64,000 bases of DNA from Calditrichota bacterium (GTDB lineage: Bacteria > CLD3). Both the position numbers and the translations under genes were made by a program. The DNA is taken from positions 148,468 through 212,467 of the forward strand of contig QQUF01000035.1 of assembly GCA_008501735.1 (NCBI GenBank), read 5' to 3'. Below, in pieces: positions 1-8,171 of this stretch (position 1 is the stretch's first letter; each line of letters begins with the position of its first letter). The notes beneath the pieces are model-generated. The model was not told the origin of the DNA. It made no database searches and saw only the letters and a list, made by a program, of their open reading frames with translations.

Positions 1-123
1 TGCGTCAATGGTTACTTTTGTATCCAAGCTTTGAGCTTGAAGGTCTGCATTAGGTAAAACCACAGCAAGTGACAAGGCAAAAGCACTGCCAATCACAAGA
101 CTTTTTGGTAAATCAAATTTCAA
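1..123 (-). CDS. Exported protein, N-terminal fragment; probable PilQ-type secretin
   Basis: Only the first 41 codons are in the window; the gene runs off the left edge. The start is a TTG at 123-121, preceded by a perfect AGGAGG (about 132-137) at good spacing; no ATG is available. The translation begins with a Lys-containing segment and a hydrophobic stretch of about 20 residues ending near LQAQS, a normal signal peptide. It lies 31 bases after the pilP-like gene in the same direction. In pilMNOPQ operons the next gene is the outer-membrane secretin PilQ, so that is the likely identity. This is inference from position plus the signal peptide; too little sequence is present to see secretin domains. 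Confidence 0.5.
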   Translation of the reverse strand, partial: MKFDLPKSLVIGSAFALSLAVVLPNADLQAQSLDTKVTIDA

Positions 124-154
124 GATTTATTCCTCCTGCGAAATACTTTATTTA

Positions 155-709
155 TTAATAATTTCTAATTTTTGCTAATTTTAGTTCTTCTTCACTTGCT
201 CCCTCGACATAACGAGTAATTCTGCCTTCCGGAGTTTGAACAACAACATGGTCGTCTTTTAAAGAAACTAATTTACAATCTCTACTGATTTTATCTCCAG
301 GATTAGAGACTGCCCAGTTTTTTGCATCAAATTTAATAAGTGCTTTTCTTGAACCGTCATCAGTTGCAATGATTGCACTAAGTCTTAGGAAATCGAATCT
401 ATTGCCCAATTCCTCAGTATTAGCTGATTTTTTAATTCTGAGACTTTCAACAACATTTTTGTGAATAGTTAATGGGTCTCCATTAACATTTTTGTTAAAG
501 TCATTACGAGCATTAAGGCTTTTTTCAATGCCTTGAATAACACCTTGTAATTCTTTATTCTCAACTTCACCTTGGTCAATTCTTTTAGCCAAAATTTTAG
601 AAGTTGTGTTGTTAATATCAAAGAATGCAAAATACATAGTAACAATAAAAATCAACACAGCTATTGCCAAAATACTACTTTGGAATACTTCAAGTTTTCT
701 TAAATCCAT
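155..709 (-). CDS. pilP: PilP/GspC-like pilus alignment protein
   Basis: Probable bridge between the inner-membrane PilN/PilO complex and the PilQ secretin of a type IV pilus machine. The 184 residues show one membrane segment (about 11-30), a charged and probably helical linker to about 105, and a small beta-rich C-terminal domain (about 110-172) with pieces such as RKALIKFDAKNW and VVVQTPEGRIT that resemble the PilP/GspC HR domain. Proteobacterial PilP is normally a lipoprotein; here there is no lipobox Cys, so the protein seems anchored by a transmembrane helix as in GspC. It follows pilO after 5 bases, which supports the call more than sequence similarity alone does. Confidence 0.7.
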   Translation of the reverse strand: MDLRKLEVFQSSILAIAVLIFIVTMYFAFFDINNTTSKILAKRIDQGEVENKELQGVIQGIEKSLNARNDFNKNVNGDPLTIHKNVVESLRIKKSANTEELGNRFDFLRLSAIIATDDGSRKALIKFDAKNWAVSNPGDKISRDCKLVSLKDDHVVVQTPEGRITRYVEGASEEELKLAKIRNY

Positions 710-714
710 CTTGA

Positions 715-1263
715 TTATCCTTTCACCAAAGTTAGAGTGTTGATTGAGATATTTGCAGTGTATTTACCTAAGTCTTCTTCTTTTTCCATACTTAAGTATT
801 GTCTAAGGTCATTTTTAACCTCAAAACCATTTACATAAATTAACCTTGGGGATTTTTCCATTTTCTCAAGAAGTTTTGTAATTTGGTCGTAAGTTCCTTC
901 GATTTTTATGTCGTAAGGAGTACGAACAAAGTTTCCAATTTTTCTTTGAGTTTTTGGTTCAATACTCAAAAGAGAAAGTCCCATTCGGTTAACTTCGTCT
1001 GTCATCTCGTCTATAAAAGGAACAGAGCCTTGTTTTGCAAGACTGTCCTGAGCTGACAAAGCCACATTTTTCTTTAAAAGGTCAGCAACCTTATTAAGTT
1101 TTTGGTCTAAAATTTGAGCACTTAAGAGGTCTTCTCTTTTCTTTTCAATATTTCGCTCAACATTTTTGATTTTTCTTGGAAGAGGTTGATATTCTCCATA
1201 AAGCCAGTAAAATCCACCAACGTAACCGATAAGTAAAATTGCTGCAACTATTAGCCATTTCAT
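715..1263 (-). CDS. pilO: Type IV pilus inner-membrane protein PilO
   Basis: PilO forms a heterodimer with PilN in the inner membrane and helps align the pilus motor with the secretin. The 182-residue protein has the expected build: a short cytoplasmic start, one membrane helix (about 3-22), a coiled-coil stretch (about 30-65), and a ferredoxin-like C-terminal domain (about 80-180) containing YDIKIEGTYDQITKLLEKME, typical of PilO. It is 26 bases downstream of pilN and 5 upstream of pilP, so it is co-transcribed. The start is the first ATG after the pilN stop. Confidence 0.85.
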   Translation of the reverse strand: MKWLIVAAILLIGYVGGFYWLYGEYQPLPRKIKNVERNIEKKREDLLSAQILDQKLNKVADLLKKNVALSAQDSLAKQGSVPFIDEMTDEVNRMGLSLLSIEPKTQRKIGNFVRTPYDIKIEGTYDQITKLLEKMEKSPRLIYVNGFEVKNDLRQYLSMEKEEDLGKYTANISINTLTLVKG

Positions 1264-1289
1264 AGTTAATTAACCTATCCTATTTTAAT

Positions 1290-2003
1290 TTATCTTCTTT
1301 TTCTTTTGCGTTTGGTGCTGACTTTAACTTCACCCTTATTATTTGCATTACAAACCAACGAAAATGCAATCAAATCTTGAGTTGCTTTTTTGGTTCTACC
1401 ATCTAACTCGTCAAGTTCTCGCTTGAGTTGTTCAGGAGATTTATATCTATCTTTCGGGTCAACGATTTCACCTTTGATAGTAGTCAACTCTGCAAGTTCA
1501 AACTTAATATCGTCTAAACTTTTATAGAATGATGCATCACTTTCAAGGTTATTGATAAGTTTAATAACAATATCAATATTTTTTTCATCAGCTTCTTTTT
1601 TGACCTTAACTCTTGCAATTCCGTCTAAACTTAAACGACCATTATTAAAAGTTACAGCAGTAAAAGCCATACCCGATGGAATCAAATCAGGAAGTTGGGT
1701 AAATTTTTCAGTCCAGAAAATTCTACTTTCCTCAACTTGAGCTAAGTCTCTTATGTCTTGCTCAGAAATACTTTTACCCTCTGTTTTGATTCTTGTAATT
1801 TCGTCTTCAATTTGTTGAAGTTGCTTTTGAAGCTCTGAATGTCGAGCTCCTAATTGCTCAGTTCTTACATATGCAAAAGCAAAAACAGCCATAAAAACAA
1901 TCGCCCCTAAAACCGTTCCCAAAACGGTAGTTCTATTTAAAGCGAGTAAATCCTTATTTTCTTTTGCTTCTTTATTAAGATTTATATTATAACTAAAAGC
2001 CAT
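1290..2003 (-). CDS. pilN: Type IV pilus inner-membrane protein PilN
   Basis: PilN joins cytoplasmic PilM to periplasmic PilO. The protein (237 residues) starts with a short cytoplasmic tail containing INLNKEA, close to the conserved INLLP-type PilM-binding peptide of PilN. One membrane helix (about 28-46) and a coiled coil (about 50-90) follow, then the PilN fold (about 95-180). The last 40 or so residues are highly charged and end in a Lys/Arg-rich tail (KRKRKRR), longer than in classical PilN. It starts 3 bases after the pilM stop. Confidence 0.85.
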   Translation of the reverse strand: MAFSYNINLNKEAKENKDLLALNRTTVLGTVLGAIVFMAVFAFAYVRTEQLGARHSELQKQLQQIEDEITRIKTEGKSISEQDIRDLAQVEESRIFWTEKFTQLPDLIPSGMAFTAVTFNNGRLSLDGIARVKVKKEADEKNIDIVIKLINNLESDASFYKSLDDIKFELAELTTIKGEIVDPKDRYKSPEQLKRELDELDGRTKKATQDLIAFSLVCNANNKGEVKVSTKRKRKRR

Positions 2004-2006
2004 ATC

Positions 2007-3041
2007 CTATTCTCTCCTCAAAGCTAAACCAACTGCTTGCGTATACTGAGTATCCGCAACGCCACCACTTACAAGTGCCATTGGGTTGTAAGCAGAAGTT
2101 GTAAGATTTAGGTTTTTGTTAATAAATTCAACAAATCCTGGAATTTTAGCTCCACCACCACAAATTAGCACTTCTTTAAAAGCAGAGTTGCTATTTTCTT
2201 TTGCGTAGTATCTGAGAGAACGTTTCAACTCTTCTAATAATTGTTCGTAAGAATTCTTCTGAACCATTTGAAGCGAAAGACCATCTCCTTCAGTCTTAGT
2301 TTCAAAAATATTATTTGATTTTTTGAAATTCTCAGCATCTAAATAAGTCATTTTTTTAGTTTCCGCTAAGTCTTCAGTGATTTTATGACCACCAACTTGA
2401 ATACTTCTACTAAAAAATGGAGAATCTTTGCCAATAACTAAAATATTAGAACTTCTTGCACCAATCTCCAAGATGATTGTTAAACCATCATTATCCACCT
2501 TCTTTTGCATCAAGAAAGCATTTGCAAGAGCCAAAACATCTACATCAATAATTGCTTCATCAACCTGAAATCCCGTGTCTTTTAGGATTTCTCTGTGCTT
2601 ATCAAAAGCTTTTCTTGATGTAGCAACTAACATTACATCCATATCGGTGGAGTTTGCATCGCCTCTAAGAATCTGAAAATCAAGAAGCGGTTGCTCTTCA
2701 TCAAGAGGCAAATGCTTTCGAGCTTCAAATATCAAAGAAGAGTTTAACTCCTCCGCAGAAAGAGGTACAGATTTGATCTGCTTAACATGAGTTGATTGTC
2801 CGCCAATCGAAGTAACCAAAGCTTTGACTTTCTTCGGGTTGACTTTTGCCTCTGTTAAACATGCGTTCAGGGTTTCAAGAATCTGGTCAGCGGTTGGTCC
2901 CTCAGGATTGTATTCCTTTCCACTGAAAATCTCCTTAGAAGCACAACCAATTAGTTTGCTTCCTGTATCGGAATTTTCCAATTGGACAACCTTTACGCTG
3001 TGAGATCCTAAATCTACCCCAACAACATTCATTGTTTTCAT
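2007..3041 (-). CDS. pilM: Type IV pilus assembly ATPase-fold protein PilM
   Basis: PilM is a cytoplasmic actin-like protein that binds the N-terminal peptide of PilN. Visible are the phosphate-1 motif GVDLGSHSVKVVQLE (about 8-22), the phosphate-2 region EIGARSSNILVIG (about 196-208) and the adenosine motif LICGGGAKIPGF (about 293-304). At 344 residues it has the usual length. It is the first gene of the pilMNOP(Q) operon: a terminator lies just upstream (3108-3128), so its promoter must be in the roughly 65 bases at 3042-3107. An AAGGAG ribosome site precedes the ATG. Confidence 0.93.
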   Translation of the reverse strand: MKTMNVVGVDLGSHSVKVVQLENSDTGSKLIGCASKEIFSGKEYNPEGPTADQILETLNACLTEAKVNPKKVKALVTSIGGQSTHVKQIKSVPLSAEELNSSLIFEARKHLPLDEEQPLLDFQILRGDANSTDMDVMLVATSRKAFDKHREILKDTGFQVDEAIIDVDVLALANAFLMQKKVDNDGLTIILEIGARSSNILVIGKDSPFFSRSIQVGGHKITEDLAETKKMTYLDAENFKKSNNIFETKTEGDGLSLQMVQKNSYEQLLEELKRSLRYYAKENSNSAFKEVLICGGGAKIPGFVEFINKNLNLTTSAYNPMALVSGGVADTQYTQAVGLALRRE

Positions 3042-3107
3042 TGCGTTAAATTCTCCTTAGCACTTATTTAAAAAGCTAATTAACTTAAAGTCCCATTTGT
3101 ATAAAAT

Positions 3108-3128
3108 AACAGGGGTTAAACCCCTGTT
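3108..3128 (-). terminator. Rho-independent terminator between the prepilin block and pilM
   Basis: Arms AACAGGGG (3108-3115) and CCCCTGTT (3121-3128) are perfect complements around a 5-base loop. On the minus strand the hairpin is followed by an ATTTTAT tract. It starts just past the stop codon of the 536-residue gene and separates that transcript from pilM. Confidence 0.75.
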
Positions 3129-3129
3129 T

Positions 3130-4740
3130 TTATCTAACTACCAAACTTAGATCACTCTGCCCAACCGAGAAAAAGTATCTTGGAGGTGAAGTAGTGAATC
3201 GTGTATCGTAAATTCCTATTCTTTGAGGTCCCGTTGCTCCAGTTCCGAGTAGAGTTCCACCATAACCGCCTCTTGTTCCTTGATTAATAATCCCTCTTCT
3301 TTTTTGAGCGATTGAACCAAGATGATTTATTGTTCCGTGGTTTCCGAGCAAAGGATAAGTTGGATTACTTGTACCACCATAAGGATCTCCTGGATATCTT
3401 TCAAAATTCGGGAAGTCAGCTGAAAAAGTCATAAATGACTCGCCCAGTGCAACCATTCCAGCATTAATAATCACACCTTCTTGGTGGCTATTATGAGCAT
3501 AACTTGAATCAAAATTAGCCCAAGAAAAACCTTTATTTGTCGCAATATGACGAGTATCCATTAAGATATTCTTCACAGCAATTAGGCCTAATTTGTCATC
3601 GCACTCAACACCAGTAAAATTCAAACCTGTACTATCCGTACAAGCATATTTTAAATCGTTATCAATAATTATATTCCCACAAGAACCAACTGTTAAATCA
3701 CTATTAACTAAGCCACTTATATAAACATCTCCAGTAACAAAAACAGCTCCATTTTCAGGATAAGCAACTTGTTGATCTCCCCCCCAAACACCTGGACCAA
3801 ATAATTGAAGCAATGCTTTATTTGATTCTTGAATAACCATACCTGTTGAAGTAAACCTAATTCTTTTAGCAGAAGTTGGATCAGGTACAGTAACATAAAC
3901 TCCGCCTGCAAGAGCAGCATTAAGAACTAAATCAGGAGTTTGTGAAAAGTCAATTGGAGCATCTCTTACAACCATCCCAGAAGCATTACATTCATCAAGA
4001 AAAGTAACACCTGCAAGTGGTGGAGGCGGAAACATTAAAGTTCCTGCTGGAATTGGAGGAACTGCTGCATAAAGCCCACTCGCTGTAACACATTTTTGCA
4101 TTGTTACGTTCGGTGGTCCACCAAAAAAGAAAAAATCATTTGTATGCACTAATCCATCAAATCTATCTGGACCTCTCAACAAAAGAAACTGTTGAGAATC
4201 GCTACAAAGTTCAACTGCACTTGGGCAATTCGTACAATCTGGTGGAACAAATTCTTGTCTCTGTCTTTCACAATCAGTCAACCAATAATATTTCCCAAAA
4301 GTGCTATTATTTGAGAAAGTAGTTGCTTGCTTGCTAGTAACAGCATTGTCATTCAAATCAATACCTGTTTCAAGAACAAAATTATTTTCATCTCCTGGCA
4401 CTGGACTTAATTCAATAGTTTGAATTCCGTCATAAGTAGCACCATTTGGAATAAAAGAACTTGGCTGATAATTAATTGAAAAATTCGCTAAAGTCTGAGC
4501 TTTAAACCAATCTATCGAATTACTCGAAACTGCAATTAGAGAATTAAACCCTTTAAGGATGTAACCATTTTGCACAGCTTCAACCCTTGAATAACTTGGA
4601 CCAGATTGACTCGTTGCAAAATATGCCCAAGAAGTTGCCATCAAAACAGTGGCAAGATTAAATGCCAAAGCGGCAATTATTGAGATTCCTGCTTCGGAAT
4701 CTTTAAAAAACTTAAATTTCTTATTTAATTTACTAAACAT
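3130..4740 (-). CDS. Large pilus-locus protein with PilX-like N-terminus (unknown passenger)
   Basis: I do not recognise the full protein (536 residues). Its N-terminus has a Lys-rich cytoplasmic tail, then EAGISIIAALAFNLATVLM (about 16-34), a hydrophobic segment laid out like the PilX/minor-pilin class but lacking the canonical GFTLIE. The remainder is a large extracytoplasmic passenger. It holds a Cys-rich patch near 150-185 (including DCTNCPSAVELCSDS), further Cys near 215 and 355-380, and Gly/Asn-rich beta-like stretches (the GTINHLGSIAQKRRGIINQG region, about 465-485) that look like short solenoid repeats. It lies 14 bases after a prepilin gene and before the terminator. A minor pilin, tip adhesin or pilus-assembly factor is likely; the Cys pairs suggest disulfides or a metal site. 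Confidence 0.6.
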   Translation of the reverse strand: MFSKLNKKFKFFKDSEAGISIIAALAFNLATVLMATSWAYFATSQSGPSYSRVEAVQNGYILKGFNSLIAVSSNSIDWFKAQTLANFSINYQPSSFIPNGATYDGIQTIELSPVPGDENNFVLETGIDLNDNAVTSKQATTFSNNSTFGKYYWLTDCERQRQEFVPPDCTNCPSAVELCSDSQQFLLLRGPDRFDGLVHTNDFFFFGGPPNVTMQKCVTASGLYAAVPPIPAGTLMFPPPPLAGVTFLDECNASGMVVRDAPIDFSQTPDLVLNAALAGGVYVTVPDPTSAKRIRFTSTGMVIQESNKALLQLFGPGVWGGDQQVAYPENGAVFVTGDVYISGLVNSDLTVGSCGNIIIDNDLKYACTDSTGLNFTGVECDDKLGLIAVKNILMDTRHIATNKGFSWANFDSSYAHNSHQEGVIINAGMVALGESFMTFSADFPNFERYPGDPYGGTSNPTYPLLGNHGTINHLGSIAQKRRGIINQGTRGGYGGTLLGTGATGPQRIGIYDTRFTTSPPRYFFSVGQSDLSLVVR

Positions 4741-4754
4741 AAAAATCCCCTTTC

Positions 4755-5735
4755 TTAGTTACACCCACTTGGACAAGCAGATTGAAAACTTGTTGACAAA
4801 GAATTTTTGGAACTTGGAACTCCGTTAGGAATTTGTGCTCCAGCTAAACTAAAGTATTCAATTGAAAACCCGTCAACGTCATTTGATGTAGCTTCAAGTC
4901 GCGAACCTCTAAAATAATCAAGAGGGCTATTTCCGAAACCGCCTCTTCCTTCTCTATCAAGATTTGCTGTAACTTGAAACCAATACTTTATCAAACCTGA
5001 AAAAGCATATCGCCAATCTTCAGGATTGTAACTAACAATAGGATTTGATTTCACAACACTTTCAGGAGATTGGCCTCCTGACTCAGTTATGTATCGAGAA
5101 AACTTAAGCCCTTCAACATCTAAAAGATATTGCTCTCCGCTCCTATTCCTATCCAAGATATTTTTGAAATAAACCGCTTGGTTAAATTCGGGATTGTAAA
5201 GATAATAAATTTTACGTCCACCAACAGCTCCAGGTCCTGAAGTTTCGAGGTTTAGTAAAATTTGTTCTTTGTTGTAAAGTTGCTCAAGTGCTGTTCTATC
5301 ATCTTGGCTTCTTCCTCTAAAAATAACTTCTTCACCCGAAATTTTAATTTCACCAATAATTGGCCTTCCTTCGCCTTTTACTTGATCACTTACTGAATAA
5401 TTCACAGCAGTATTTTCACTTGGCTCAGGATAATCATAAATTGCGAGTTCGAGTTCATTTCCATTATTAGCTGGATAAGGATAAAGAATTGAAATATTGA
5501 AAGGGTCTTGATAAGCTGTCGAACGATTTATTATGTCTCTAATATCCAAAATCATTTGACCACCAGCTGCATTAAGCTTACTAATTATAAAATCTTGTTC
5601 GAAATAGTAAGAATAGTGCGATACCAATGCGGCAGAACTTGTAATCACAGTAGCTGTTACAACCGAAGAGACCAAAACCTCAATCAGTGTAAAACCTTTT
5701 TGTGATTTTAATGCTTTACAGATTTTTTTTAACAT
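4755..5735 (-). CDS. Minor prepilin, PilW-like
   Basis: The short positively charged leader ending in QKG is followed by FTLIEVLVSSVVTATVITSS, the prepilin peptidase recognition site (cleavage after G) and N-terminal assembly helix. The mature part (about 300 residues) has the length and composition of PilW-type minor pilins, with two Cys near the C-terminus (ACPSGC). The longest open frame begins 39 bases earlier and would overlap the previous gene; I chose the ATG at 5735 because AGGGGAT sits at good distance upstream and it leaves a 10-base gap. It is part of a minor-pilin run with the genes on both sides and is probably processed by the peptidase encoded at 8172-8951. Confidence 0.8.
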   Translation of the reverse strand: MLKKICKALKSQKGFTLIEVLVSSVVTATVITSSAALVSHYSYYFEQDFIISKLNAAGGQMILDIRDIINRSTAYQDPFNISILYPYPANNGNELELAIYDYPEPSENTAVNYSVSDQVKGEGRPIIGEIKISGEEVIFRGRSQDDRTALEQLYNKEQILLNLETSGPGAVGGRKIYYLYNPEFNQAVYFKNILDRNRSGEQYLLDVEGLKFSRYITESGGQSPESVVKSNPIVSYNPEDWRYAFSGLIKYWFQVTANLDREGRGGFGNSPLDYFRGSRLEATSNDVDGFSIEYFSLAGAQIPNGVPSSKNSLSTSFQSACPSGCN

Positions 5736-5745
5736 TTCTATCCCC

Positions 5746-6333
5746 TTACTTCCTTTGTGTAAAATAATCTGCATACAAAGCTACATCTCTGCCTTCTGTC
5801 TCAACAAGCATATAAAGAGGTTTAGCCTCACTACCGCCTGTTACTTCGAGATTAGTTTGAACATGAACCTCAACAGGGAAACGACTCGTCAAAACATTGC
5901 TACTAGCACCTCTGGCAATTCTTGAAGACAAATTAATTCTATCAGGCTCTCCTGTTAAAGGAATCCTTCTTAGAAAAACTTCGTATTCAATTTCTTCGCC
6001 ATTAACTTCAGCAGTTTTAGTTCTCGAACCACCATTAAAAATGAATTGAACTTCTTGATTTTCCGTAAGTTCAATTTTTCCCTGTGTCGCTTCCGAAGCT
6101 TCTACGACGTATTTTACAAATTCCATCGTATCAATTGCAAAACCAAGAGCAACATTACTTCGGACATCTAAATAAATTGAAGCATTTGCCAAGCCCATCA
6201 ATGTAGTAAAACCTGTAATTCCAATTCCTGAAATTACTGTTGCCGCCAAAGCCTCTATCAAAGTAAAGCCTTTTTCGGTTTTCACCGATTTTACAAATTT
6301 GCTTAGCATTTTCTCGAAAAAATCGAGTTTCAT
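5746..6333 (-). CDS. Minor prepilin, PilV-like
   Basis: This protein has a type IV prepilin leader: basic segment, then EKG followed by FTLIEALAATVISGIGITG. The mature protein is about 170 residues, a size typical of PilV/PilI-type minor pilins that prime pilus assembly. The start at 6333 is preferred over an in-frame codon 15 bases upstream because GGAGG lies 8 bases before it. It sits about 60 bases downstream of pilT and overlaps nothing once both starts are corrected. Confidence 0.8.
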   Translation of the reverse strand: MKLDFFEKMLSKFVKSVKTEKGFTLIEALAATVISGIGITGFTTLMGLANASIYLDVRSNVALGFAIDTMEFVKYVVEASEATQGKIELTENQEVQFIFNGGSRTKTAEVNGEEIEYEVFLRRIPLTGEPDRINLSSRIARGASSNVLTSRFPVEVHVQTNLEVTGGSEAKPLYMLVETEGRDVALYADYFTQRK

Positions 6334-6392
6334 TGAAAAAACCTCCATAAGAGTTTTGAGTTCTATTTAGATGTCAAGCCAAAATATTTACT

Positions 6393-7448
6393 CTAGAAAA
6401 TTGCTTCACTTTCGAAAAGTTTAGCGTTGTCTGCACGTTTCGCAGCTTCCGCTCTATCAACTCTACCTTCCATAACAAGACGTTGTAAATCTTGGTCAAC
6501 CGTTTGCATCCCAGCTTTACTACTTGCTTGGATAACAGAAGGGATTTGATAGATTTTATCTTCTCTAACAAGGTTACGAATCGCTGTTGTCGCCAACATA
6601 ATCTCCATTGCTGCAACACGACCTTTACCGTCTTTTGTAGGAAGAAGTTTTTGAGCGATTACCGCTTCTAAAGACTCAGAAAGCATTGAACGAACCTGAC
6701 CTTGTTGCCCAGTTGGGAAAATATCAATAATTCTATCAATTGTTTTCGAAGCACTATTTGTATGAAGAGTTGCTAAAACCAAGTGACCTGTTTCAGAAGC
6801 CGTAAGAGCTAAAGAAACTGTTTCAAGGTCTCGCATCTCACCAACAAGAATAACGTCTGGATCTTCACGAAGTGCAACACGCAACGCATTTGAGAAAGAG
6901 TGAGTACTTGCACCAATCTCTCTTTGGTTAACAAGGCTATTTTTAGTTTTATGAACAAACTCCACAGGGTCTTCGATGGTGATAATGTGACAATGTTTGT
7001 TTTCATTAATGTAATCAATCATTGTTGCCAAAGTTGTTGACTTACCACTTCCTGTTGGACCTGTAAGAAGTATCAAACCTTTTTCTTTAAGAGCCAAAGA
7101 CTTCATTACGTTAGGAAGCCCTAGATCTTCAAAAGTTTTGATTTCTGTAGGAATTGTTCTAAAAACAGCCGCAATACCATTAATCTGCTGAAAGACATTA
7201 ATTCTAAAACGAGTGTCTTCATCTAACTTTCTTGAGAAGTCAATCTCATGGTTTTTTGAAAAAATCATTCTTTGCTCATTGGTCATAATCCCGAAAATCA
7301 ATTCTTCAAACTGATCTTTTGAAAAATCAGGCATATTGATTTTCTGCATTTTACCATTAATTCTGAGCATTGGGCTCGATCCGACACTCAAATGGAGGTC
7401 GGAAGCACCGTTGTCTTTCGTAAACCTTAATAATTCTTCTATTGTCAT
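6393..7448 (-). CDS. pilT: Pilus retraction ATPase PilT
   Basis: Hexameric AAA-type ATPase that powers type IV pilus retraction at the inner-membrane base. The 351 residues contain an N-terminal PAS-like domain (to about 100), Walker A GPTGSGKST (130-138), the Asp box ITIEDPVEF (about 156-164), Walker B DVILVGEMRD (198-207) and the His box TGHLVLATLHT (220-230). The family's AIRNLVRE motif is present near the C-terminus. Length is standard. PilB and PilC are not in the window. It is 54 bases downstream of the pilin gene, so it may share its transcript with reduced expression. Confidence 0.95.
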   Translation of the reverse strand: MTIEELLRFTKDNGASDLHLSVGSSPMLRINGKMQKINMPDFSKDQFEELIFGIMTNEQRMIFSKNHEIDFSRKLDEDTRFRINVFQQINGIAAVFRTIPTEIKTFEDLGLPNVMKSLALKEKGLILLTGPTGSGKSTTLATMIDYINENKHCHIITIEDPVEFVHKTKNSLVNQREIGASTHSFSNALRVALREDPDVILVGEMRDLETVSLALTASETGHLVLATLHTNSASKTIDRIIDIFPTGQQGQVRSMLSESLEAVIAQKLLPTKDGKGRVAAMEIMLATTAIRNLVREDKIYQIPSVIQASSKAGMQTVDQDLQRLVMEGRVDRAEAAKRADNAKLFESEAIF

Positions 7449-7502
7449 TTTTCTTGGTTCTTTACTTAGTAAGAAGTATTGATTATTAGGTTATCCTAAT
7501 TA

Positions 7503-7910
7503 TTATTGGTCGTCGTCGCTACTGATATAGCCAGTGTTTGTACTGTAAGCTACTTCAATACCTTCGTTACTACCATCTGGAGCAATTCCAACTGCACGAA
7601 CAGTAACATTATTACCATCAGGAATAATTTCAAATTCCCATTCTTCGCGGAGTACTTGCTCAACTTCAATTCCTAAGTCTTCTTTTTCAATACTTGTTGG
7701 CCAAGTACCTTTTTCGTTGTATCGAATTTTAGCCGAGTTAACAATCGACTGAACAACTGCTTCTGCCTCTGATTTTTTAGCTTTTTCGACATAACCAAAG
7801 TAAATCGGAGCTGCAACAGCTGCCAAGATTGCGATAATGATAACCACAACAAGGATTTCGATAAGTGTAAACCCTTTTTCTTCCTTACGGAAATTGCTGA
7901 AAAGTTTCAT
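7503..7910 (-). CDS. Type IV major pilin candidate (PilA/GspG-like)
   Basis: Prepilin with a short leader ending KG and the classic FTLIEILVVVIIIAILAAVA helix carrying Glu5. The mature protein is about 120 residues, small like GspG or short PilA; no C-terminal Cys pair is present, and it ends in an acidic DDDQ tail. Acidic residues and NTGYISSDDDQ could bind calcium as in pseudopilins (inference). The gene stands alone behind about 260 bases of upstream non-coding DNA, as expected for a strongly expressed pilin. A 6-bp ATTAGG/CCTAAT inverted repeat (7485-7500) immediately follows its stop and may weakly separate it from pilT. Confidence 0.85.
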   Translation of the reverse strand: MKLFSNFRKEEKGFTLIEILVVVIIIAILAAVAAPIYFGYVEKAKKSEAEAVVQSIVNSAKIRYNEKGTWPTSIEKEDLGIEVEQVLREEWEFEIIPDGNNVTVRAVGIAPDGSNEGIEVAYSTNTGYISSDDDQ

Positions 7911-7965
7911 TTTGAAATTCTCCTTCCAAAAATGAAGTTAAGTTAAAAGTTGATTGCTTAATCTT

Positions 7966-7980
7966 ACCCTAAATTAGGGT
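7966..7980. repeat. Palindrome in the pilin leader region
   Basis: ACCCTAA-A-TTAGGGT is a perfect 7-bp inverted repeat lying 56 bases upstream of the pilin ATG. No T-run follows in either direction, so it is not an obvious terminator. It could be a protein binding site or a leader hairpin in the pilin mRNA. Confidence 0.4.
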
Positions 7981-8065
7981 GGGAAAAAGTAATCTGTTGC
8001 AAATAAAGAACCAAGAAAAAATTATATTTTTGGCTTGACGCACAATTGATTTTTCTATTGCAAAA

Positions 8066-8071
8066 ATTATA
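8066..8071 (-). promoter_or_regulatory. Putative -10 box of the pilin promoter
   Basis: On the minus strand TATAAT occurs here, about 155 bases upstream of the pilin start, in the AT-rich gap after the prepilin peptidase gene. The -35 region is weak (TGTTTT-like at about 17 bases), so the assignment is tentative. It would give an mRNA leader of about 150 nt containing the palindrome at 7966-7980. Confidence 0.3.
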
Positions 8072-8171
8072 CCAACTACTTATCAGACAAAACACTTGAA
8101 TATTTAGTGTTAAAAGAACCTAAGAACACTATAAAAAGAAAATTAAAGGGAAACTCTGTGTTCAAAATTCG

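Noticed and set aside
6374-6619. Frame overlapping the pilT 3' end on the same strand
   Set aside because: It is an alternative frame of pilT, without its own ribosome site or motif.
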